A DNA stretch of 64,000 bases from Stenotrophomonas sp. MMGLT7. Its GTDB lineage: Bacteria; Pseudomonadota; Gammaproteobacteria; Xanthomonadales; Xanthomonadaceae. A program made the position numbers and the translations under genes. Under the pieces are notes generated by a model. That model searched no databases. It saw nothing but the letters and a program-made list of their open reading frames with translations, and was not told the DNA's origin. Positions 58,501-64,000 of the stretch are shown here, piece by piece. The stretch spans positions 62,001 to 126,000 of the forward strand of contig NZ_JAJOZS010000010.1 of assembly GCF_021168555.1 (NCBI RefSeq). Direction: 5' to 3'. Each line of letters starts with the position of its first letter. Position 1 is the first letter of the stretch.

Positions 58501-59382
58501 GCGAGCCTGCAGCCGCGGCAATGCCAGCATCGGCACCGGCGATGTCCGGTCGAGCGGCGTGCCCGACAACCGCAACTGGCGCAGGTCGGCATCGACAGTG
58601 GCCGAGGTGACGCGGCGGTCGTGCAGGCGTGCCCACAGCTGCAGGCGTCCGCTGCCATCCAACGCCTGGACGCCGGCGAAGCGCAGCAGCGACGACCATG
58701 CGCCGAAGTCGGCCGGCTCGCCCCCCAGGTAGACGCTGCCGTCGCCCTTGTCGCGATCGAGGTCCGCCACCGCGGTGAGCGGAGCCCGCTGCGTATCGAT
58801 CCAGCCGCGCGCGCCGGCACGGATCCGGTCGCCATCAACGCGCAGCCGCAGCTCGACCCTCGGCAGCGTCACCTGCCAGCCCAGCGTGGGCGCCTGCAGT
58901 TCCAGCCGGCCATCCACCACCTGCAGTTCGCCCAGCCGGCGCAGCGTCTCCAGCGGATCGCTGCTGGACGACGCCGGCAGTCCTCGCACCGACCAGCGGC
59001 CATCCTCGGCGCGCAGCAGGGTCAACGACGTCCCGCGCAGCCTCAGCTCGGTGAACGAACTGCCCGGCAGCAGCCCGGCGTACAGCGATACCAGCACCTC
59101 GGCCTGCCCGATCTGCACGCCCTCGCCCGGACCGACGCGCAACCCGTCCAGGCGCAGCAGCGGGCCGCGACGGGTCCAGGCGGTATCCAGCGCGTCGAAG
59201 CGCACCGGCTGGCCGGCGCGCTGGCTCAGCCAGGCGGCGATGTGCTCGGGATGGCGCTGCGCCAGCGGCAGCAGCTGGCTGAGCGTGCCGACCAGCAGGG
59301 CGACCAGCACCAGCACCCCCGCCAGCGAGTAGATCGCGAGGCGACGCAGGCGCAGCAGGCGGTAGCGGGTCCGCAGCGACAT
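55504..59382 (-). CDS. yhdP: YhdP, AsmA-like envelope lipid-transport protein
   Basis: YhdP is a very large AsmA-family protein that spans the periplasm and helps move phospholipids to the outer membrane. The 1292-residue product begins with a cytoplasmic stub and one transmembrane helix (RRLAIYSLAGVLVLVALLVG), followed by a repeat-rich beta-strand periplasmic body. The C-terminus has the AsmA/YhdP block GRVLGLLSIAQLPRRLMFDF and DFFSKGLAFNRIDGTLQF. ATG 59382 is used; the TTG one codon upstream is unneeded. rng lies 70 bases upstream in the same direction. Downstream the usual neighbour tldD is displaced by the vgrG island. Confidence 0.92.
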   Translation of the reverse strand: MSLRTRYRLLRLRRLAIYSLAGVLVLVALLVGTLSQLLPLAQRHPEHIAAWLSQRAGQPVRFDALDTAWTRRGPLLRLDGLRVGPGEGVQIGQAEVLVSLYAGLLPGSSFTELRLRGTSLTLLRAEDGRWSVRGLPASSSSDPLETLRRLGELQVVDGRLELQAPTLGWQVTLPRVELRLRVDGDRIRAGARGWIDTQRAPLTAVADLDRDKGDGSVYLGGEPADFGAWSSLLRFAGVQALDGSGRLQLWARLHDRRVTSATVDADLRQLRLSGTPLDRTSPVPMLALPRLQARARWQADEDGWRLDAPLLRVGEAAAQQRMDGLLVAGGRRLALAGERLDVSQALAVAALGDRLSPGLRQWLLAARPQLRLRDVQLSGSAGGPLWMQGTLDQAGFAAVGDSPGLDGVRGRFHGDAQAIEFDPDVASRVRFDWPTGFGVVHEVQLAGRIVGWREGEGWQLGTPALRVQAADYAADVRGSLWFQGDGTRPWMNLAAKLDDTAVTTARKFWIHSKMSKATTDWLDAALVGGTLTGGMGLVSGDLDDWPFDEHNGRFEARGHIVRGDIKFQPDWPAMQQVDADVAFIGNGFSIAGRGELGGVAVDRFEAGIDDFAASRLHVRADSRSDAARLLEMLRQSPLRRSYADTLDNLSAAGPASATFDMLLPLGRPDSPEHRLGGQVELQGARLADKRWDLAFEQVRGTAKYSDAGFDAPALAVVHNGRVGTLALRAGSDVHDRAQAFEAELGATMDADELLDRAPELAWLKPYVEGSSPWTVAVTLPTASAPGAQAAPTRLTLRSDLAGTALHLPAPLDKPAADRLATTVNVMLPLDSGRVDVAFGRRMALAARNQGGQTGVRVVMGADHVAVEPPASGLEINGHTESLDALDWIGLARSSGKGEAPDDQAGNAISLRKVDVQVDRLLLIGGVFDDTRLQLRPQSGSILATMSGPSLAGTLNVPEADEGVITGQLQRVHWQSVAPPPLPAAEDVVITGSVLVQSLPEQTRRAAEQADPAQIPALALDIDDLRFGNITLGSASLRSRPVADGLQLDQLKLRAPKQAIDITGEWRGRGDGAHTRLVSRIDSQDIGELARNLDYGGQLRGGQGQIELDARWPGGPTAFALGNLQGQLHGDLRNGQLLEVEPGAGRVLGLLSIAQLPRRLMFDFRDFFSKGLAFNRIDGTLQFGDGLARTDRFAIEGPAADITIRGQADLRTQQYDQTVEVNPKSGNLLTVVGAVAGGPVGAAVGAAANAVLSRPLGEIGAKTYHVTGPWKEPKVDVIERDSGKARQAADPGR

Positions 59383-59452
59383 CAATGCGACGGCAGGCCC
59401 GGCACGGCAGGCGGCACGGCGCCAGCAACGCCCCTGCCTTCGAGGCGCCTGC

Positions 59453-60943
59453 TCACAGCAGCACCACGTCGAACTGCTCCTGCAGGTACTGCTCGTCGGC
59501 CTGGAAGCGGATGGTCTTGCCGAGGAACTCCTCCAGCTCCGCCACCGCCGCCGACTCGTCCTCGGTGATGCGCGCCACCACCTTGGGCGAGGCGATCACC
59601 AGCAGCCTGGCGGCCTCGAACTGGCGCACCGCACGGGTGATCTCGCGGAAGATGTCGTAGGTGACCGTCTCGGCGGTCTTGATGCTGCCGCGGCCGCCGC
59701 ACTCCGGGCACGGCTCGGACAGCTGCCGCTCCAGGCTTTCGACGGTGCGCTTGCGGGTCATCTCCACCAGCCCCAGCGGCGAGAACTCGTACACCGTGGT
59801 CTTGGCGTGGTCGCGCGACAGCGCCTTCTCCAGCGTACGCAGCACCTGGCGGCGGTGCTCAGGGTCGGACATGTCGATGAAGTCGATGATGATGATCCCG
59901 CCCAGGTTGCGCAGCCGCAGCTGCCGCGCAACCGCCTGCGCCGCCTCCAGGTTGGTGCGGTAGACCGTCTCCTCCAGGTTGCGCTGGCCGACGAACGAGC
60001 CGGTGTTGACGTCGATGGTGGTCATCGCCTCGGTCTGGTCGATCACCAGGTAGCCGCCGGACTTGAGCGGCACCTGCTTCTCCAGCGCGCGGGCGATCTC
60101 GTCCTCGACCCCGTACAGGTCGAAGATCGGGCGGTCGCCGGTGTACAGCTCCACCTTCTCGGCCAGCACCGGCATGTACTTGGCGACGAACGCCTGCAGC
60201 TGGTCGAAGGTCTCGTGCGAATCCACCTTCACCTTGTCCACGTCCTTGCGGATCAGGTCGCGCACCGCGCGCAGCGGCAGGATCAGGTCCTCGTAGATCA
60301 CGCTGCACGGCGCCGCCTCGCGGCCGCGGCGCTCGACCACGTTCCACACCCGCGACAGGTAGGCGATGTCGTCGGCGATCGCCTCGGCCGGCTGGCCCTC
60401 GGCATTGGTGCGGATGATGTAGCCGTAGCCGCCGTGGCTGGCCGCGAGCTCGGTGACGATGCCCTTCAGCCGCGCGCGCTCGGACTCGTCCTCGATCCGC
60501 GCCGACACCCCGATCACCTTGGACTGCGGCAGCAGCACCAGGTAGCGCGAGGGGATGGAGATCTGCGTGGTCAGCCGCGCGCCCTTGCTGCCGATGGGAT
60601 CCTTGACCACCTGCACCACCACGTCCTGGCCGTCGCGCAGCAGCTCGACGATCGGCACCGAGGCCGGCACCGGCAGCGGCGGCGCATCCACGGCGTCCTC
60701 GCTGACCACCGGCGCGGGCCGCACCACGTCGTTGGCATGCAGGAACGCGGCGCGCTCCAGGCCCACCTCGACGAAGGCCGCCTGCATGCCCGGCATCACC
60801 CGCTGCACCCTGCCCTTGTAGATGTTGCCGACCACGCCGCGACGCCAGCCGCGCTCGATGTGCAGCTCCTGCAGCATGCCGTTCTCGATGACCGCCACCC
60901 GCGTCTCGCGCGGGGTGACGTTGACCAGGATCTCTTCCGACAT
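59453..60943 (-). CDS. rng: Ribonuclease G
   Basis: RNase G is the RNase E paralogue that matures the 5' end of 16S rRNA and degrades some mRNAs. The 496-residue protein has the S1 domain at the N-terminus (GNIYKGRVQRVMPGMQAAFV), the catalytic Asp in TTIDVNTGSFVG, the second in IIIIDFIDM, and the zinc-link CPECGGRG. It lacks the long C-terminal scaffold of RNase E. The start at 60943 is two bases after the maf stop, so the genes are coupled. The order maf-rng-yhdP is conserved in proteobacteria. Confidence 0.95.
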   Translation of the reverse strand: MSEEILVNVTPRETRVAVIENGMLQELHIERGWRRGVVGNIYKGRVQRVMPGMQAAFVEVGLERAAFLHANDVVRPAPVVSEDAVDAPPLPVPASVPIVELLRDGQDVVVQVVKDPIGSKGARLTTQISIPSRYLVLLPQSKVIGVSARIEDESERARLKGIVTELAASHGGYGYIIRTNAEGQPAEAIADDIAYLSRVWNVVERRGREAAPCSVIYEDLILPLRAVRDLIRKDVDKVKVDSHETFDQLQAFVAKYMPVLAEKVELYTGDRPIFDLYGVEDEIARALEKQVPLKSGGYLVIDQTEAMTTIDVNTGSFVGQRNLEETVYRTNLEAAQAVARQLRLRNLGGIIIIDFIDMSDPEHRRQVLRTLEKALSRDHAKTTVYEFSPLGLVEMTRKRTVESLERQLSEPCPECGGRGSIKTAETVTYDIFREITRAVRQFEAARLLVIASPKVVARITEDESAAVAELEEFLGKTIRFQADEQYLQEQFDVVLL

Positions 60944-60945
60944 CG

Positions 60946-61578
60946 CTATTTCTCCACGACCGTCCCGACCATTGCATCCACCGGCGCTGCGACCCCGGCC
61001 TCCCGTCCAGGGGCCACCAGGCCGGCCTGGTCCAGCAACTGCGCCGTCTGGTACAGCGGCAGGCCCATCACGCCCGAGTAGCTGCCCTCGAGCCGGCTGA
61101 CGAAGCACTCGGCCTGGCCCTGGATCGCGTACGCCCCGGCCTTGCCCATCGGCTCGCCGCCGGCGACGTAGGCCGCGATCTGCGCCTCGCTCAGCGGCGC
61201 GAAGGTCACCTGCGAATCCACCAGCACGGAAAACTCGCCACGCGCGCCCACCAGCGTCACCGCCGTCAGCACCTGGTGCCGGCGGCCCGCCAGGGCGCGC
61301 AGCATGGCCGCGGCGTCGGCCGCGTCGGCCGGCTTGCCGAACACGCGGTCGCCCAGCACCACTTCGGTGTCCGACCCCAGCACCCAGGCGTCCTCGCCGC
61401 CGGCGGCCAGCGCCAGCCCGGCCAGCGCCTTCTCGCGCGCAACCCGCTGCACGTAGCCGGCCGGGGATTCCCCGGCGGCACGCACCTCGGGCACCTCCAG
61501 GTCCAGCGTGCCGAACGGCACGTCGAGGCGCGAAAGCAGGTCCTTGCGGCGGGGGGAGCGGGAAGCCAGATAGAGCAT
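60946..61578 (-). CDS. maf: Maf-like nucleoside triphosphate pyrophosphatase
   Basis: Maf/YhdE proteins hydrolyse non-canonical or pyrimidine nucleoside triphosphates such as dTTP and UTP. The 210-residue protein shows [17 protein letters not shown] at the start, the [18 protein letters not shown] block with a catalytic Asp, and [31 protein letters not shown] 61578 begins precisely with the family motif; the open frame upstream is unrelated. It forms an operon with rng and yhdP. Confidence 0.94.
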   Translation of the reverse strand: MLYLASRSPRRKDLLSRLDVPFGTLDLEVPEVRAAGESPAGYVQRVAREKALAGLALAAGGEDAWVLGSDTEVVLGDRVFGKPADAADAAAMLRALAGRRHQVLTAVTLVGARGEFSVLVDSQVTFAPLSEAQIAAYVAGGEPMGKAGAYAIQGQAECFVSRLEGSYSGVMGLPLYQTAQLLDQAGLVAPGREAGVAAPVDAMVGTVVEK

Positions 61579-61716
61579 CGGGGAAGCATAACCCGCGGCA
61601 CCTGACTGGACGATCGGCCGCCACCGCCTGACGGCCGCCGCCACCCTGGGGTGCCGGGCTCACAGCGTATTCATCGTCGCGGCAACACTCTGCTCCCAAT
61701 CACAAGGAGGAACGAC

Positions 61717-62445
61717 ATGCGAGTCCCGACCAAGACCCTGCTGCTGGCCCTGTCGCTGGCCCTAGGAATCACCATGACCGCCCACGCCCAGAACGCCTCG
61801 GCCGGCTACGCCCTGCCCGCCGACAGCACCCTGCTCAACGTCTCCGCCCAGGCCGAGGCCAGCCGCGTGCCCGACGTGGCCAGCCTCTCGGCCGGCGTCG
61901 TCACCCAGGCCGCCGACGGCAACACCGCCATGCGCCAGAACGCCGAGCAGATGAGCCGGGTGATGGCGGCGATCAAGGCCGCCGGCATCGCCGACAAGGA
62001 CGTGCAGACCAGCGGCGTCAACCTCAACCCGCAGTACAAGTACGGCGACGGCGAGGCACCGCAGATCACCGGCTACCAGGCCAGCAACACGGTGCGGCTG
62101 AAGGTCCGCGACATCACCCGCCTGGGCAAGGTACTCGACGCGCTGGCCGCGCAGGGCGCCAACCAGATCAACGGTCCCTCCTTCGAGATCGACCAGCCCG
62201 AGCCGCTCTACGACCAGGCGCGGCTGGACGCGCTGAAGAAGGCCCAGGCCCGCGCCGAGACCTACGCCAAGTCGCTGGGCCTGCGCGTGCGCCGCATCGT
62301 CAACATTTCCGAAGGCGGCGGCAGCGGCGTGCGCCCGGTGATGATGGCCATGTCGCGCGCCAAGGCGGAGATGGACACCCCGGTGGCGCCGGGCGAGTCG
62401 ACCGTGTCGGTGAACCTGGACGTCACGTTCGAACTGGGGAAGTAG
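61717..62445 (+). CDS. SIMPL domain (DUF541) periplasmic protein
   Basis: The 242-residue product has a signal peptide (LLLALSLALGITMTAHAQ) and a SIMPL domain: LLNVSAQAEASRVPDVASLSAGV, the KDVQTSGVNLNPQY block, ITGYQASNTVRLKVRD and AKSLGLRVRRIVNISEGG. SIMPL proteins form ring-like oligomers in the periplasm and are linked to oxidative or envelope stress in E. coli (YggE). A strong ribosome-binding site (aaggagg, 61704-61710) supports ATG 61717. It is divergent from maf. Confidence 0.92.
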   Translation: MRVPTKTLLLALSLALGITMTAHAQNASAGYALPADSTLLNVSAQAEASRVPDVASLSAGVVTQAADGNTAMRQNAEQMSRVMAAIKAAGIADKDVQTSGVNLNPQYKYGDGEAPQITGYQASNTVRLKVRDITRLGKVLDALAAQGANQINGPSFEIDQPEPLYDQARLDALKKAQARAETYAKSLGLRVRRIVNISEGGGSGVRPVMMAMSRAKAEMDTPVAPGESTVSVNLDVTFELGK

Positions 62446-62485
62446 GTCCGTCGAGCTGGCTGGACTGGGGCATTGTGCCGGTACG

Positions 62486-62513
62486 GCCCCATCGCGGCTG
62501 AAGCCGCTCCTAC
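62486..62513. repeat. Dispersed palindromic unit (gcggctgaagccgc core)
   Basis: The unit gccccatcgcggctgaagcc continues as gctcctac. It has a hairpin core (gcggct-gaa-gccgc) and belongs to a repeat common between genes in Xanthomonas, Stenotrophomonas and Lysobacter. It lies downstream of the SIMPL gene, where it may act as a transcript-end structure. Confidence 0.5.
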
Positions 62514-62612
62514 GGCATTCAAGAACCTTCTGGGTTACAGCCCCCTTCGTTAAGGAGGCGCGTCGACAGGCGCCGGGATAGGAAGCCCGAGCCCCATCCG
62601 TATCACCGGGAC

Positions 62613-63083
62613 TCAGGCGCGGTGATACGGATGATTGGCCAGCATCGCCGCGGCGCGGTAGAGCTGCTCGGCCACGACCAGGCGCACCAGCATGTGCGGC
62701 AGCGTCAGCGGGCCGAGCGACCAGCTCTCGTCGGCCGCCTTCAGCACTTCGGCGGCGTGGCCTTCGGGGCCGCCGATCAGGAAGGCCAGGTCGCGTCCCT
62801 GGCTGCGCCAGTGTTCCAGCCGCTGCGCGAGTTGCTCGGAGCTCAGCTGCCGGCCGGGCACGTCCAGCGCCACCACGTACGGGTTCTTCGGCAGTGCCGC
62901 CAGCACGCGGCGGCCCTCGTCGTCGATCGCGCGCTGCGGATCGCGGCCCTTGCCGCGAAGTCCCGGTTCGATCTCGACCAGTTCCAGCGGCAGCCAGTGC
63001 GAGAGCCGCTTCTGGTACTCGGCAAAGCCCTGCGCGACCCACGCAGGCGCGCGCTCGCCGGTGGCGATCAGCCGGGCCTTCAT
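62613..63083 (-). CDS. rlmH: 23S rRNA pseudouridine-1915 N3-methyltransferase
   Basis: RlmH methylates pseudouridine 1915 in helix 69 of 23S rRNA on assembled 70S ribosomes. The 156-residue SPOUT-fold protein shows KARLIATGERAPAWVAQGFAEY, the SAM-binding knot FLIGGPEGHA, and the C-terminal LPHMLVRLVVAEQLYRAAAMLANHPYHR. ATG 63083 starts at the family N-terminus, and the length equals the E. coli enzyme within one residue. Confidence 0.96.
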   Translation of the reverse strand: MKARLIATGERAPAWVAQGFAEYQKRLSHWLPLELVEIEPGLRGKGRDPQRAIDDEGRRVLAALPKNPYVVALDVPGRQLSSEQLAQRLEHWRSQGRDLAFLIGGPEGHAAEVLKAADESWSLGPLTLPHMLVRLVVAEQLYRAAAMLANHPYHRA

Positions 63084-63129
63084 GCCGGGCGCTCCTGTCG
63101 GCAGTGCATCGCCAGTCTCGTGTTGGCGC

Positions 63130-64000
63130 TCAAGACGACATCCCCGGATGGGAATCGGCCTGGCGCAGCAACTGCGCCTGACGCCTGATCCAGGGCTTGA
63201 GCGCATCCGGCTGCGACAGTTCGCGCAGTTCCCGCCGCTGCCATGCGATATCGTCGGCCAGTTGCCGCGTCATCTCCTTGAGCAGGCCCGGCAGGCGTGC
63301 CGGCTTCAGTTCCCCGCCGGGCAGCAATTGGTACTGGTCCTCGAACGAGGCGACGACGTTGGCCAGTTCCTCCTCGACCTGCTTGAGCTGGGCGGCGAGC
63401 GAATGGTTGTACTGCCTGATCCGCTCCTCGCTCATCGCCTCCAGTTCGCCGGCCTGCAGCTGGCCGATCTCCAGTTGCAGTTCCAGCAGCGCCAGCAGGT
63501 CCTTGGCGGCATAGGCGCGGTTGAGCCGCTGCATCAGGCCGGTCTTGCGCTCGCGTTGTTGCGGATCCTGCTCGCGGTCCGGATGCAGCATGCCGGCGAG
63601 CTTGCGGAACAGTTCGCGCAGCGAAGCCTCGGCGGCCAGCTGCAGCTTGTCGCCGGCGCGAGGCCCGGCCGCGCGTCCACGGCGCCGCGACTGCGCAGCT
63701 GCGGCCGCGGCTTCGCGCTCGGCCTGCTCGCGTTCGACCTGCTCGCTCAGGCGTTCGAAGAAATCATCGGGGGTGCGGATGCCGGCCAGCTGCTCGGCGT
63801 CCAGGCCGAAGCTCTCGGCCGCCGCGGCCTTGAGCATGTCCTCGGCTTCGGCTTGTTCCTCGTCGAAGCCCCGTTCGCTGTGGCGGTCGTAGACCGGCTT
63901 GAGTTCGTCCATGCCCGCCTCGATCAGCGGCGCGGCCAGTTCGCAGACGATCTCCGAGGCCAGCGCCCTGTCGCGCCTGCCCAGCTTCTGCACGAGGCAG
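63130..64000 (-). CDS. J-domain-like protein, partial at the right edge
   Basis: The reading frame is open from the window edge to its stop at 63130, so the N-terminus is missing. The visible 290 residues are charged and mostly helical: an Ala/Arg-rich region (EREAAAAAAQSRRRGRAAG), then a J-domain-like segment with an HPD motif (RKLAGMLHPDREQDPQQRERK and LMQRLNRAYAAKDLLALLELQ), then a long coiled coil. J-domain proteins stimulate DnaK. Here the J-like unit is internal instead of N-terminal. Similar proteins in Xanthomonadaceae are annotated as DnaJ-type chaperones. Function is otherwise unknown. Confidence 0.7.
   Translation of the reverse strand, partial: CLVQKLGRRDRALASEIVCELAAPLIEAGMDELKPVYDRHSERGFDEEQAEAEDMLKAAAAESFGLDAEQLAGIRTPDDFFERLSEQVEREQAEREAAAAAAQSRRRGRAAGPRAGDKLQLAAEASLRELFRKLAGMLHPDREQDPQQRERKTGLMQRLNRAYAAKDLLALLELQLEIGQLQAGELEAMSEERIRQYNHSLAAQLKQVEEELANVVASFEDQYQLLPGGELKPARLPGLLKEMTRQLADDIAWQRRELRELSQPDALKPWIRRQAQLLRQADSHPGMSS

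Noticed and set aside
55999-59568. A 1189-codon plus-strand frame opposite yhdP
   Set aside because: It is the antisense shadow of yhdP, rich in Arg, Gln, His and Ala with no domain, and yhdP is a well-supported gene.

Overview
The window comes from a high-GC gammaproteobacterium of the Xanthomonadaceae (Xanthomonas, Stenotrophomonas, Pseudoxanthomonas or Lysobacter type). The evidence is the purM-purN block with a divergent DUF2066 gene, an L1-like class B3 metallo-beta-lactamase, paired NlpC/P60 proteins, the rlmH, maf, rng, yhdP, tldD, yjgA and pmbA gene set, and short intergenic repeats typical of the group. Genus is not fixed by the sequence. No tRNA, rRNA, CRISPR array or replication origin was seen.

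1-29.6 kb is ordinary chromosome. In order it holds DUF2066 (partial), purM, purN, two DUF3108 proteins, an M13-like protein with a broken zinc motif, a rhomboid protease, an alkyltransferase-like protein, glutathione reductase, a DUF418 membrane protein, slyD, two NlpC/P60 hydrolases, an active/inactive M16 peptidase pair, the B3 metallo-beta-lactamase, a dicarboxylate/amino-acid symporter, an alkaline phosphatase lipoprotein, an M28 peptidase, tilS, xseB, ispA, DUF4870, and pmbA/yjgA/tldD.

29.7-55.3 kb is an accessory island of markedly lower and uneven GC with all protein genes on the minus strand. It sits exactly between tldD and yhdP, which are adjacent in E. coli and many other proteobacteria. 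Reading 5'->3' on the minus strand, it starts with one complete type VI secretion spike gene, vgrG (55268-52542). Then follow a set of abutting cassettes. Several begin with a truncated copy of the vgrG 3' half (DUF2345 module), nearly identical in DNA to the complete gene, which switches abruptly after the residues PFLGGE to a different tail. Each tail is followed by a peptidoglycan-hydrolase effector (lysozyme-like plus NlpC/P60, LysM plus lysozyme-like, or M23 plus EF-hand plus GH19-like) and by exported or lipoprotein immunity candidates. Towards the 3' end the cassettes decay through in-frame stop codons, frameshifts, fragments and an IS1595-family element. The layout matches the orphan-tip modules known for Rhs and CDI toxins, but built on VgrG. 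It suggests a recombination reservoir for swapping the cargo of a T6SS spike. No tss core genes and no DUF4123, Eag or PAAR genes are present, so the secretion machine must be elsewhere and the VgrG tail or effector N-terminus probably does the loading.

55.5-64 kb returns to core chromosome: yhdP, rng, maf, a SIMPL-domain periplasmic protein, rlmH and a partial J-domain-like protein.
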